Assembly: GCF_039649665.1 (NCBI RefSeq)
Contig: NZ_JBDJAW010000018.1
Span: 62,001 to 126,000 of the forward strand
Direction: 5' to 3'
Source: Microbispora sp. ZYX-F-249
Lineage (GTDB): Bacteria; Actinomycetota; Actinomycetes; Streptosporangiales; Streptosporangiaceae
Length of the DNA: 64,000 bases
The translations under genes were made by a program, and so were the position numbers. The notes under the pieces are model-generated. The model was not told the origin of the DNA. It saw only the letters and a list, made by a program, of their open reading frames with translations, and ran no database searches. Below are positions 24,257 to 35,267 of this stretch, one piece after another (positions within the stretch are counted from its first letter, which is position 1; each line of letters begins with the position of its first letter).

Positions 24257-24858
24257 CCGGGCTCACCGGTGCGTACGTGCCGGGCGGATCGCTCCTGCAC
24301 CGGCTGCCCGCCGGCGCCAAGCTCGCCGGGCTGGCCGTGTCCTGCACCGCGCTCCTGCTGCTGCGCTCGCCCGCCGCGCTGGCGGGCGCCGCGGCCGCCG
24401 TGGTGCTGCTGTACGCCGTGTCCCGGGTCGGGCTCACCGCGGCCTGGGCGCAGGTGCGGCCCGTCCGCTGGTTCGCCGTGGCCCTGTTCTGCGTGCAGCT
24501 GGTCTTCGCCGATCTGCCCGCGGCGGCGTCCTCCACGCTGCGCGTCGTGCTCGCCGTCGCCCTGGCCGGACTGGTCACGCTCACGACGCGCACCGGCGCG
24601 CTCATGGCCTGCCTGGAGCGCTGCCTCGCCCCCGTCAGGTTCGCCGGGCTGGACCCGTTCCGCCTGTCGCTGCTGCTGTCCCTCACGCTGCGCAGCGTGC
24701 CGGTGATGGCGGACCTGGTCACCCGGGTGCGGGACGCCCAGCGCGCCAGAGGGGTCGAGCGCAGCGCGCGCGCCTTCGCCGTCCCGCTGGTGGTGGGCGC
24801 CCTGCGGCACGCCGACGCGCTGGGCGAGGCGCTCGCCGCGCGCGGCCTCGACGACTGA
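24253..24858 (+). CDS. bioN: ECF transporter transmembrane T-component for biotin uptake
   Basis: CbiQ/EcfT-family membrane protein, 201 residues. Four to five TM helices (for example GLAVSCTALLLLRSPAAL, WFAVALFCVQLVFADLPA). Both coupling motifs with an Ala-Arg-Gly core, which transmit ATPase movement to the S-component, are visible: DAQRARGVE and EALAARGLDD. GTG 24253 lies in a GTGA overlap with bioM. It ends 7 bp from the convergent stop of the inositol-phosphatase-like gene. Confidence 0.9.
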   Translation: MTGLTGAYVPGGSLLHRLPAGAKLAGLAVSCTALLLLRSPAALAGAAAAVVLLYAVSRVGLTAAWAQVRPVRWFAVALFCVQLVFADLPAAASSTLRVVLAVALAGLVTLTTRTGALMACLERCLAPVRFAGLDPFRLSLLLSLTLRSVPVMADLVTRVRDAQRARGVERSARAFAVPLVVGALRHADALGEALAARGLDD

Positions 24859-24865
24859 GCGCCCT

Positions 24866-25708
24866 TCAGATCGGCGGCAGGGCGGACGCCAGGCGGCGGG
24901 CCTCGGCGACCAGGTCGAGCAGCTCACCGACCAGGCCGGGCGGCGCGGCCACGAAGCTGCGGTCCTCGGACGGGCCCTCGGCGGACGCCTCGAACGGCCC
25001 GCCGTCCAGCCGCCGGATCTCCACGCCGGCCTCCCGCGCGATCAAAGCCCCGGCGGGCAGGTCGAGCCCCTCCGCGTGGTAGCCGATCATGCCGTCGATG
25101 TCGCCGCGGGCGAGCATCGCCCAGCACAGCAGCGGGGCCCAGAGCTGGAGCACCCGCCGGGCGCGGGCGTCCATCGTCATCTTCAGCGACCGCGCGGCCG
25201 GATCCAGCCGGGAGACCCCGTGGCCCTGCGTCCAGGCCAGCACCGGCCCGTGCGGGAGCTCCCGCGGCGGCGGCCCGGTCAGCGGCCCCGCCGGCCCGCG
25301 GGCCCCGGCCCCGGCGACGGCCGACCAGGTGCGGCCGGACAGCGGCTCGTGGACCACCCCGAGCACCGGGCGGCCGCCCGCGCACAGCGCCAGGCCCACG
25401 ACGTACGCCGGGAGACCGATCGCCACGTTGTTCGTGCCGTCGAGGGGGTCGACGAGCCAGGTCCACCCGCCGTCCGCCAGGTCGCCGTCGTGGACGCCCG
25501 ACTCCTCGGCCACGATCCGGTGGGTGGGGAACTCGGCCCGGATGCGGTCGAGGATCAGCTTCTCGGCGGCCAGGTCGAGGTCGGTGACGACGTCGCCCGC
25601 CCCGCCCTTGGCGTGGACGGCGACCGTTCCCGGCGCGCTGTCGCGCAGCACGGCCCCGGCGGACAGGGCGGCCTCGACGGCTACCCGCCTGGCGTGTTCG
25701 AGGTCCAC
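24866..25708 (-). CDS. Inositol monophosphatase/FBPase-family sugar or nucleotide phosphatase
   Basis: Mg-dependent, Li-sensitive-type phosphatase of 280 residues. Metal-binding motifs are present: EESGV (Glu after the first helix), DPLDGTNN, and near the C-terminus GLDLPAGALIAREAG in place of the usual WDxAAG. Actual substrate (inositol phosphate, 3'-phosphoadenosine 5'-phosphate, histidinol phosphate or other) is undetermined. GTG 25708 has GAGGAG at ideal spacing. The gene overlaps the upstream cupin gene by 28 bp and is the last of a coupled three-gene unit (27428 down to 24866). Confidence 0.85.
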   Translation of the reverse strand: MDLEHARRVAVEAALSAGAVLRDSAPGTVAVHAKGGAGDVVTDLDLAAEKLILDRIRAEFPTHRIVAEESGVHDGDLADGGWTWLVDPLDGTNNVAIGLPAYVVGLALCAGGRPVLGVVHEPLSGRTWSAVAGAGARGPAGPLTGPPPRELPHGPVLAWTQGHGVSRLDPAARSLKMTMDARARRVLQLWAPLLCWAMLARGDIDGMIGYHAEGLDLPAGALIAREAGVEIRRLDGGPFEASAEGPSEDRSFVAAPPGLVGELLDLVAEARRLASALPPI

Positions 25709-26334
25709 AGGCTCCTCCTGGCCAGCTCGGCGGCACGTGCGGTCTCGGCGTCGTCGAGGCGTTCGCGCCTGACGTGGTGGAGGGGCGTGGCGAGCGGCCC
25801 GAGCGACAGGTCGCCCAGGCCCGGCCTGCCGCGGCCGAGCGCCACGGTGGCGGCCTCGCCGTCCTCGGGGATGACACTGCTGTGGAAGGCGCCCGCGGCG
25901 AGCGTGTAGGTCTCCCCGGCGCCGAACAGCTCGGCGCGTCCCGGGGCGTACGCGACGGTCCTGGCGGTGGGGCGCACGACGTCCCCCGACGGCGTGCTGA
26001 CCACCTCGAAGACGCGGTGGGTGGGAGACGCCGAGGTGTCGGTCACGACGGCGTGGACGTTGCGCACCTGGCCGTACAGGACGTGGCTGACCAGGTCCCA
26101 GCTGTGGCAGTGGATCTGCGAGGTGGTGCTGCGGGCGCGCCGCGCGGCGGCGGTCCACACGTGCACGCACACCCCGAGGTCGCCCTCGCGGACCAGCGGC
26201 AGGCAGAGGAACCCCAGCGGGTGCCGCACGCCCCGCACCCGCGAGCCGCCCGCGGCGATGTCCCCGAGCACGCCGAGAGCCCACTCGCGGGCGTCCCCGC
26301 CGGCGAGCGCGCCGAGCACGTCCCGGTACCTCAT
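25681..26334 (-). CDS. Cupin/cysteine-dioxygenase-like protein
   Basis: Predicted metal-binding cupin of 217 residues. The first metal motif is HCHSWDLVSHVLYG and the second is around YTLAAGAFHSSVIP; spacing resembles cysteine dioxygenase or other small-molecule oxygenases, but similarity is only at motif level. The rest (RYRDVLGALAGGDAREWAL; GFLCLPLVREGDLGVCVHVW) was not matched to a characterised enzyme. ATG 26334 overlaps the upstream gene stop by 4 bp (ATGA), and its own end overlaps the phosphatase gene, so the three proteins are probably made in fixed ratio and act together. Confidence 0.6.
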   Translation of the reverse strand: MRYRDVLGALAGGDAREWALGVLGDIAAGGSRVRGVRHPLGFLCLPLVREGDLGVCVHVWTAAARRARSTTSQIHCHSWDLVSHVLYGQVRNVHAVVTDTSASPTHRVFEVVSTPSGDVVRPTARTVAYAPGRAELFGAGETYTLAAGAFHSSVIPEDGEAATVALGRGRPGLGDLSLGPLATPLHHVRRERLDDAETARAAELARRSLWTSNTPGG

Positions 26335-27428
26335 GGCGCGTACGGGTCCTTGGCGCGCAGCGCCTTGCGGGTGACCTCGACGACGTCCCGGTCGGTGAAC
26401 GCCTTGGGCAGCGGGAGATCGACGCGGTCGAACAGCCTGCGGACCTCCTCGACGGTCGGCTCCTCGCTCAGCGGCACCGACCGGTATCGGTCGATCGCCA
26501 CGCGCCGGGCCTGCTCGAAGCTCGTGCGCAGCTCGGTGCCGCAGCTCTCGTAGAAGAACGAGCCGCTGAAGGCGATGATGGCCCGGTTGGGGTCCTCGGA
26601 CGTCATGATCAGGGCACGGCCCGACATGTCCCAGCGGAAGGTCGTCATGACCGGCGACAGCCCCACCGCGATGTCGAGCAGGCCGTACCGCTGGCGGTAC
26701 CAGAACGCGGCCAGGACGCTCGCGTACGACTCCTTCCTCGCCCGGTCGGTCGTCCACACCTCGCCGGTGCCGTCGGGCCGGTCCGACAGGGACCTGCGGT
26801 AGTGCGCGTAGCTCTCGCACACGGCCTCGTCCGTCGGGTCGATGATCTCCAGGCGGACCGTGAGGTGCCGCTTCTCGCGCCGCGCGGCGGCCACGCACTC
26901 GGGCAGCGTGACGGCGCGCATGTAGGTGCCGGTGCCGCCCTTGAACGCCCAGCGGTCGGTGCCCCGCCGCGCGTCCGCGTGCGCCTGTGCGATCTCGTGC
27001 TGACTGCCCAGGATGCGGATGACCGCCATGTCCTCGAGGGCCCGGCGGGTGCCCGCGACGAGGTCCTCCAGCTCGTCGAGGCGGTCCAGGCGCTCGGGAA
27101 GCCGCGTGAGCACGCCGGAGGTCGCGTGCATGGCCTCCTCGACCGGCTCCTGCCGGGCCCGGTCGCGCAGCAGCGCGGTCGCGACCAGGGCCAGGACGAC
27201 CAGGGTGGTGCCGCTGACGAGCTGAGACTTCACCTTGTCGGGGATCACGTCGTCGGGCAGCACGCCGAGCACGCCCACGGCCACGGCCAGCACGAGGGCG
27301 ATGGCGCCGTCGATGTTCTTGGCCGCCCACGCGAGCGACTGGCCGACGGCATTCCGCAACCCCGCCATGGTCAGCCCCGCCATCCCGTCAGTGTCGGCCC
27401 CCGGCTTGAATCGTAACGACAGGGTCAT
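26331..27428 (-). CDS. Two-TM membrane protein with uncharacterised cytosolic domain
   Basis: 365 residues, function unknown. Two adjacent hydrophobic helices (IALVLAVAVGVLGVLP and GTTLVVLALVATALL, residues about 43-90) form a membrane hairpin. A short coiled segment (RLPERLDRLDELEDLVAG) is followed by an alpha/beta domain of about 230 residues with distinctive stretches WAFKGGTGTYMRAVTLPEC, LEIIDPTDEAVCESYAHYR and FSGSFFYESCGTELRTSFEQ. A hairpin anchor plus soluble domain recalls bacterial conflict-system effectors; this is inference. Start is uncertain: ATG 27428 is the longest, ATG 27383 (MAGLTMAGLR) is possible and neither has a strong ribosome site. It is the first gene of the coupled unit with the cupin and phosphatase. 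Confidence 0.6.
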   Translation of the reverse strand: MTLSLRFKPGADTDGMAGLTMAGLRNAVGQSLAWAAKNIDGAIALVLAVAVGVLGVLPDDVIPDKVKSQLVSGTTLVVLALVATALLRDRARQEPVEEAMHATSGVLTRLPERLDRLDELEDLVAGTRRALEDMAVIRILGSQHEIAQAHADARRGTDRWAFKGGTGTYMRAVTLPECVAAARREKRHLTVRLEIIDPTDEAVCESYAHYRRSLSDRPDGTGEVWTTDRARKESYASVLAAFWYRQRYGLLDIAVGLSPVMTTFRWDMSGRALIMTSEDPNRAIIAFSGSFFYESCGTELRTSFEQARRVAIDRYRSVPLSEEPTVEEVRRLFDRVDLPLPKAFTDRDVVEVTRKALRAKDPYAP

Positions 27429-27609
27429 GGTCCGGCCAAGCGTTGACCACGGGCGGGCCGCAGGCGTCGCGGGCGAGGAGCGGAGCGGGTATCGGGACCG
27501 GAATTGTCGGTCGCCGCGCGTAGGTTATGGAGGTGAACCGGAGCGGGCGGAGCGCACCTGCATGCCGCCCCGCGCCGGCGGTCGGGGCGAGTGAGGAGCT
27601 GAGCGGGCG

Positions 27610-29721
27610 ATGACATCCATGATGGACCTGAAGCGCAAGGTCGCGCCCTTCGAGGTCGTCACCGACATGACGCCGTCCGGCGACCAGCCCACGGCGATCG
27701 CGGAGCTGGAGCGCCGGGTCAGGGCCGGGGAGAAGGACAGCGTCCTGCTCGGCGCGACCGGCACCGGCAAGACCGCGACGGTCGCCTGGCTGATCGAGCG
27801 GGTGCAGCGCCCGACGCTGGTCATGCAGCCGAACAAGACGCTCGCCGCCCAGTTCGCCAACGAGCTGCGCGAGATGCTGCCGAACAACGCGGTCGAGTAT
27901 TTCGTGTCGTACTACGACTACTACCAGCCCGAGGCGTACGTCCCGCAGAGCGACACCTACATCGAGAAGGACTCCTCGATCAACGAGGAGGTCGAGCGGC
28001 TGCGTCACTCGGCGACCTGGTCGCTGGTGTCGCGCCGCGACGTGGTGGTGGTCGCCTCCGTCTCCTGCATCTACGGCCTGGGCACGCCGCAGGAGTACGT
28101 CGACCGGATGGTCGGGCTCAAGGTCGGCCAGCAGATCGAGCGCGACCAGCTGCTGCGGCGGCTGGTCGACATGCAGTACACCCGCAACGACCTGGCCTTC
28201 ACCCGGGGCACGTTCCGGGTGCGCGGCGACACGGTCGAGGTCATCCCGGTCTACCAGGAGCTGGCCGTCCGCATCGAGATGTTCGGCGACGAGATCGAGA
28301 AGCTGGCGACGCTGCACCCGCTGACCGGTGAGGTCGTCGGCGAGGACGACGAGCTGCACATCTTCCCCGCCTCCCACTACGTGGCAGGACCCGAGCGGAT
28401 GGAGCGGGCCATCGCCGGCATCGAGGCGGAGCTCGCCGAGCGGCTCGCCGACCTGGAGCGGCAGGGCAAGCTGCTGGAGGCCCAGCGGCTGCGCATGCGC
28501 ACCACCTACGACATCGAGATGATGCGGCAGGTCGGCACCTGCGCCGGGATCGAGAACTACTCGCGGCACATCGACGGCCGCGCGGCGGGCACCGCGCCGC
28601 ACACGCTGCTCGACTTCTTCCCCGACGACTTCCTGCTGGTGCTGGACGAGTCGCACCAGACCGTCCCCCAGATCGGCGCGATGTACGAGGGAGACGCCTC
28701 GCGCAAGCGGACGCTGGTCGACCACGGGTTCCGCCTGCCGTCGGCGATGGACAACCGCCCGCTCAAGTGGGAGGAGTTCCTGGAGCGCATCGGCCAGACC
28801 GTCTACCTGTCCGCGACGCCCGGGCCGTACGAGCTGGGCCGCAGCAAGGGCGAGGTGGTGGAGCAGGTCATCCGCCCCACCGGCCTGGTGGACCCGGAGG
28901 TGATCATCAAGCCCACCAAGGGGCAGATCGACGACCTCATGGAGGAGATCCGCGCCCGGGCGGAGCGGGACGAGCGGGTCCTGGTCACCACCCTGACCAA
29001 GAAGATGGCCGAGGACCTCACCGACTACCTGCTCGACAACGGCATCCGGGTCCGCTACCTGCACAGCGAGGTCGACACGCTGCGCCGCATCGAGCTGCTG
29101 CGCGAGCTGCGCCTGGGTGAGTTCGACGTGCTCGTCGGCATCAACCTGCTGCGTGAGGGTCTCGACCTGCCCGAGGTGTCGCTGGTGGCGATCCTCGACG
29201 CCGACAAGGAGGGCTTCCTGCGCTCGGAGACCTCGCTCATCCAGACGATCGGCCGCGCGGCCCGAAACGTGTCCGGCCAGGTCCACATGTACGCCGACAA
29301 GATCACGCCCAGCATGGAGCGGGCGATCGAGGAGACCAACCGGCGCCGGGCCAAGCAGATCGCCTACAACGAGGCGCACGGCATCGACCCGCAGCCGCTG
29401 CGCAAGAAGATCGCCGACATCCTGGACAGCCTCGTCCGCGAGGACGCCGACACCGCGCAGCTTCTCGGCGGCGCCGGGCGTCAGCAGTCGCGCGGCAAGT
29501 CGCCGGTGCCGGGTCTCGCGTCCCGGGGCGCGGGCCAGCACGCGAAGGCGATCGCGGGGGAGATGCCCCGCGCCCAGCTCGAGTCGCTGATCGAGTCGCT
29601 GACCGAGCAGATGCACACCGCCGCGGCCGATCTGCAGTTCGAGGTGGCGGCCCGGCTGCGCGACGAGATCAAGGAGCTCAAGCGGGAGGTCCGCGACATG
29701 CGCGAGGCCGGCGTGAAATGA
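27610..29721 (+). CDS. uvrB: Excinuclease ABC subunit B
   Basis: Damage-verification helicase of nucleotide excision repair, partner of UvrA and UvrC. Length 703 matches actinobacterial UvrB. Motifs: Walker A GATGTGKT (helicase motif I, residues about 50-57), the beta-hairpin region [24 protein letters not shown] box at LLVLDESHQ, motif [20 protein letters not shown] and QTIGRAARN, and a C-terminal UVR domain ([19 protein letters not shown]). ATG 27610 has GAGCTGAGCGGG upstream; ATG 27619 and 27622 are close alternatives. Confidence 0.97.
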   Translation: MTSMMDLKRKVAPFEVVTDMTPSGDQPTAIAELERRVRAGEKDSVLLGATGTGKTATVAWLIERVQRPTLVMQPNKTLAAQFANELREMLPNNAVEYFVSYYDYYQPEAYVPQSDTYIEKDSSINEEVERLRHSATWSLVSRRDVVVVASVSCIYGLGTPQEYVDRMVGLKVGQQIERDQLLRRLVDMQYTRNDLAFTRGTFRVRGDTVEVIPVYQELAVRIEMFGDEIEKLATLHPLTGEVVGEDDELHIFPASHYVAGPERMERAIAGIEAELAERLADLERQGKLLEAQRLRMRTTYDIEMMRQVGTCAGIENYSRHIDGRAAGTAPHTLLDFFPDDFLLVLDESHQTVPQIGAMYEGDASRKRTLVDHGFRLPSAMDNRPLKWEEFLERIGQTVYLSATPGPYELGRSKGEVVEQVIRPTGLVDPEVIIKPTKGQIDDLMEEIRARAERDERVLVTTLTKKMAEDLTDYLLDNGIRVRYLHSEVDTLRRIELLRELRLGEFDVLVGINLLREGLDLPEVSLVAILDADKEGFLRSETSLIQTIGRAARNVSGQVHMYADKITPSMERAIEETNRRRAKQIAYNEAHGIDPQPLRKKIADILDSLVREDADTAQLLGGAGRQQSRGKSPVPGLASRGAGQHAKAIAGEMPRAQLESLIESLTEQMHTAAADLQFEVAARLRDEIKELKREVRDMREAGVK

Positions 29722-29733
29722 CGGCGTGACGGG

Positions 29734-29755
29734 CGGCCGAATCCAAGCTCGGCCG
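29734..29755 (+). terminator. Weak hairpin after uvrB
   Basis: CGGCCGA/TCGGCCG (7 bp, 8-nt loop) starts 13 bp after the uvrB stop. There is no T-tract, so it may be an I-type terminator. The stretch from here to 29995 shows no gene; it contains only short promoter-like words. Confidence 0.35.
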
Positions 29756-29995
29756 GTTCTCGAGGAATGTGCGCTGAAATCGTCGGTGTGTGAAGTGCGG
29801 GAATTCTGTCGTTCCGACAACGCGGTGGAAATGCCGCCGGCTGCGAGGAGATGGGCGGGGGCGTAGGCTCCGAACGGGTTGACCTGGGCCGTTACGGGGA
29901 AGGCATTCGCTGGCGCGTGAATCCACGCGTCATTGGAGTAGCTCGATTGGGGCGGCTCCGAGCGGGCTAATCCTTTGTGACAAATCGGGGAAATC

Positions 29996-30547
29996 ATGCG
30001 TTCGACGACCAACGCGTCAGGGCCTGCCGTTCGCCTCGCACTCGCCGCCGGGTCGGTGGCCGCGCTCCTCGCCGCGTGCGGCGAGGCTCCGGCGCACTCG
30101 TCCGCGGCGGAGCCGGTGAACCGGCCGGTCACGTTCGCCTCGGCCTCCGCCGAACCCTCCGTGACGCCCGCACCGTTGTCGTCGCCGTCGCCCGGCCCGT
30201 CGGCGACGCCGAGCGACTTCGTCGGCTGCCGGGACGGCGACTGCGAGGCGCGGGTGCGTGTGGGGGACAGCATCCCCATCGACCCGGCGCTGGGCGTGGA
30301 CGAGATCTCCGTGGTGGGCCTGCGGGGAGACGCCGCCAGAATCGCCTTCACCGGCACCTCCACGGTCGTCGACGGCGCGAACACCAGCATCAGCCGGAGC
30401 TGTTACAACGACCGCTGCCGGGTCCGAGGGGCGTTGACGATCAGCACGAGCAGGCCGGGCCGCATCGGCGACGTCGGACTGCGGCTCACCCGCGTGGAGG
30501 GCGACAGCGCCCTGTTGGTGCTGCGGCCGGCCGGTGAAGAGCAGTGA
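29996..30547 (+). CDS. Secreted lipoprotein, unknown function
   Basis: 183-residue putative lipoprotein. A basic start (MRSTTNASGPAVR) and hydrophobic core lead into a lipobox LLAAC with Cys28 as the lipidation site. A disordered Ser/Pro/Ala/Thr-rich linker (about residues 35-74) is followed by a compact domain with two Cys pairs (GCRDGDCE and SCYNDRCR) that may form disulfides outside the cell. No family was recognised. ATG 29996 follows GGGGAAA. It stands alone between uvrB and the DUF4126 gene. Confidence 0.7.
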   Translation: MRSTTNASGPAVRLALAAGSVAALLAACGEAPAHSSAAEPVNRPVTFASASAEPSVTPAPLSSPSPGPSATPSDFVGCRDGDCEARVRVGDSIPIDPALGVDEISVVGLRGDAARIAFTGTSTVVDGANTSISRSCYNDRCRVRGALTISTSRPGRIGDVGLRLTRVEGDSALLVLRPAGEEQ

Positions 30548-30733
30548 CTCCGCGGGTTCCCAGGGGCGATCCACGCGGGCCCGGCGGATCGACGAGGGTT
30601 TCGCCACGGCATAGACGTCCCGGCCGCCCGCGCCTGACACGGTGGGCGCCCGTCACGTGCCGGCAGAGGTGTCGGGGACGCGATTCGCGGTAGTGGGCGG
30701 GGACACGGAGCCGGGGCCGTCCGTTGACGGGAA

Positions 30734-30750
30734 GGCGGGATCGTCCCGCC
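30734..30750. repeat. Perfect inverted repeat before the DUF4126 gene
   Basis: GGCGGGA-TCG-TCCCGCC, 7-bp arms with 3-nt centre. It sits just after TTGACG (30724) and ends 6 bp before the GGAGGAGG ribosome site. It could be an operator or an mRNA hairpin; the sequence alone does not decide. Confidence 0.4.
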
Positions 30751-30768
30751 GGCCGGAGGAGGTTGCCG

Positions 30769-31374
30769 ATGTTCGCGGCGCTCACCGGGCTCGGGCTGTC
30801 GACCGCGGCCGGGCTCAACGCGTACATCCCGTTGCTGCTCGTCGGCGTGCTCGCGCGGCTCACCGACGCCGTACGGCTGCCGCACGAGTACGCCTGGCTG
30901 TCCGACACCTGGGTCCTCGCGATCATCGCCGTGCTGCTGGTCGCCGAGTTCGTGCTCGACAAGGTGCCGGTGGTCGACCACGTCAACGACATGATCCAGA
31001 CGGCGGTGCGGCCCGCAGCGGGCGGCGTGGTGTTCAGCGCCACCGCCGCGGCGGAGCGGCTGGACGAGTCGGCATGGATGGCCGAACACCCGGCGGTCGG
31101 CTGGGTGCTGGGGATCGCGGTCGCCCTCGCCGTACACGTGATCAAGGCCACCGCGCGGCCGGTGGTGAACGCCACCACGGCGGGTGTGGGCGCGCCGGTC
31201 GTCAGCACGGCCGAAGACGTGGGCTCGCTCGGCATGAGCCTGATCGCGATCTTCCTGCCCGTCCTGGTGGTGGTGGCGCTGGCCGTGCTGGCGTTCATGG
31301 CCTGGCGGCTCATCCGCAGGGTGCGGCGCTACCGGGCGGCCCGCCGCACCCGTGCCGCCGCGTCGCCCGGCTGA
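30769..31374 (+). CDS. DUF4126 family membrane protein
   Basis: 201-residue membrane protein of the DUF4126 type, function unknown. N-terminal signature GLGLSTAAGLNAYIPLLLVG, EYAWLSDTWVLAIIAVLLVA EFVLDK segment (helix 2), then AVGWVLGIAVALAVHVIKAT and a last helix SLIAIFLPVLVVVALAVLAF, ending in a basic tail. ATG 30769 has GGAGGAGG at 30756-30763. It forms a single-gene unit, convergent with the Uma2 gene. Confidence 0.85.
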   Translation: MFAALTGLGLSTAAGLNAYIPLLLVGVLARLTDAVRLPHEYAWLSDTWVLAIIAVLLVAEFVLDKVPVVDHVNDMIQTAVRPAAGGVVFSATAAAERLDESAWMAEHPAVGWVLGIAVALAVHVIKATARPVVNATTAGVGAPVVSTAEDVGSLGMSLIAIFLPVLVVVALAVLAFMAWRLIRRVRRYRAARRTRAAASPG

Positions 31375-31422
31375 CGGCGGGGCACGGCACCCGCGTCTCG
31401 CGCCGACGCCGCACAGGCCGGA

Positions 31423-32001
31423 TCAGCCGAGGAAGCGGCTCAGGTCCAGGTCGATGTCCACGTCGAAGCCGACGTAGGTCGCGAGGCGCTTGCGGTGGAT
31501 CCCGGTCGGCACGTACGCCTTCACGCTCGGCTCCAGCTCGAACGTGTACGCGACCGCCTGCTCGTCTTCCGGCTCCACCCGCCATAGGTATTTGATGCCG
31601 GCATTGGAATACTTGATTGGCTTCGTCACTCTGTCCCTGTCCGCCGATTCGGGCGACACCACTTCGACGACAAGGTGAACGTCCTCAGGTTTGAAGGACG
31701 TCGTCGTGAGGTCGGGCAGGGCGCTGCGCTTCACGATCATGAGATCGGGCTCGGGCCGCTGCCGCAGGCCCAGAGTGACGCTCATCTCGCGCACGACGCA
31801 CAAGCCCTGGGGAGGCGAGAGTTCTCTCTCCAGAAGCCTCAGCACGAACATGTGAAATGCGGTCTGGGGAGACATCATGATGAGAGACCCATCGATCAGC
31901 TCGACGTGCGCGGGGGCGTCGGGGGGAAGGTGGTCGAGCATGTCGGCGGTCCATCCGCCCGGCGGACCGGGATAGAACCACTCGGGGAAAGCCGCAGTCA
32001 T
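31423..32001 (-). CDS. Uma2 family (DUF820) restriction-endonuclease-like protein
   Basis: 192 residues with the PD-(D/E)XK fold pattern of Uma2 proteins: VELIDGSLIMMSP near residue 35, the metal Asp in RPEPDLMIV, Glu in LVVEVVSPES and the downstream KPIKYSNAGIKYLWRV with a conserved Lys. Uma2 genes are numerous in cyanobacteria and actinobacteria; biological role is unknown and nuclease activity is not proven. ATG 32001 has AGGAGG 7 nt upstream; the longer in-frame start at 32052 is not needed. Confidence 0.85.
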   Translation of the reverse strand: MTAAFPEWFYPGPPGGWTADMLDHLPPDAPAHVELIDGSLIMMSPQTAFHMFVLRLLERELSPPQGLCVVREMSVTLGLRQRPEPDLMIVKRSALPDLTTTSFKPEDVHLVVEVVSPESADRDRVTKPIKYSNAGIKYLWRVEPEDEQAVAYTFELEPSVKAYVPTGIHRKRLATYVGFDVDIDLDLSRFLG

Positions 32002-32101
32002 CCGGTGTCCTCCTCTCCCTAGAGCGATCACTCGACATGACAATCCTGCCACCCAGCGTAGTCATAGGCGACTCGTTCTCCGGAAGGTCGCCGGCGCTCG
32101 G

Positions 32102-32797
32102 TCAGGCCGTACGTGACTCGTGCTCGGTGCGGGGGCGGGGGTCGGCGGGCAGCGGGGAGGTGCGGCGGGCGGCCGAGGGGCTGTGCCAGCCGAGGTCGGG
32201 GGAGTGCCGACGGACGACCTTGGCGGGGACCCCGGCGATGACCGAGTGGTCGGGGAACTCGCCGCGCACCACGGCGCCGCCGGCGACCACCGACTGGCGG
32301 CCGATCCGCGTCCCCGGCAGGATGATCGCCCCTGTCCCGATCCAGGACCCCGAGCCGATGGAGACCGGCTTGTTGCGCGGCCACTGCCGTCCGATGGGCG
32401 TCTCGGGGTCGTCGTACACGTGGTTCTGGTCGGTGATGTAGACGTAGGGGCCGGTGAAGACGTCGTCGCCGATGTCGATGGACTGGTGGCCGACGATGTG
32501 GCTGCCCCTGCCGATCGAGCAGCCCCGGCCGATCCGCACGATCGAGTCGGGCCCGAGATCCACCCCGGGACCCATGCCCGCCGAGATCGACACCCGCTCT
32601 CCGACGAGCGTGTGCGGGCCGATCTCGATCCACTGCTCCCCGAAGATGGCGCCCTGCGGGAAGGACAGGCACACGCCCTCGCCCATGCTGCGGAACCGGT
32701 AACCGCCCGGGGCGGCCGGGCTGAGCGCCGCGGCCTCCCGCACGTAGGCCCAGCCCCGGTGGACCAGGCAGCCGACGGCGCGCTTCACGAACGACAT
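32102..32797 (-). CDS. Left-handed beta-helix acyltransferase (hexapeptide repeat)
   Basis: 231-residue O-acetyl/acyltransferase of the LacA/maltose acetyltransferase group. Hexapeptide repeats run from about residue 60 to 190 (IEIGPHTLVGERVSISAG; IGRGCSIGRGSHIVG; IGTGAIILPGTRIGRQSVV) and end with the VIAGVPAKVVRR loop that closes the trimeric active site. The catalytic His is probably in TDQNHVYDD. Substrate unknown; a surface sugar is likely. ATG 32797 gives MSFVKRAVG. It is divergent from pyrG with 156 bp between starts. Confidence 0.88.
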   Translation of the reverse strand: MSFVKRAVGCLVHRGWAYVREAAALSPAAPGGYRFRSMGEGVCLSFPQGAIFGEQWIEIGPHTLVGERVSISAGMGPGVDLGPDSIVRIGRGCSIGRGSHIVGHQSIDIGDDVFTGPYVYITDQNHVYDDPETPIGRQWPRNKPVSIGSGSWIGTGAIILPGTRIGRQSVVAGGAVVRGEFPDHSVIAGVPAKVVRRHSPDLGWHSPSAARRTSPLPADPRPRTEHESRTA

Positions 32798-32845
32798 AAC
32801 GCGACAAGTTACCGTTAGGTCGGCTTGTCCGCTATGGCGGGTTAG

Positions 32846-35250
<2,405 letters not shown>

Positions 35251-35267
35251 GTCCGTAGGGAGACGTC

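Noticed and set aside
26331..27330. One long frame joining the two-TM gene region with the cupin
   Set aside because: The fused frame is an alternate-frame shadow of the two-TM gene; the cupin starts at ATG 26334 in an ATGA overlap.
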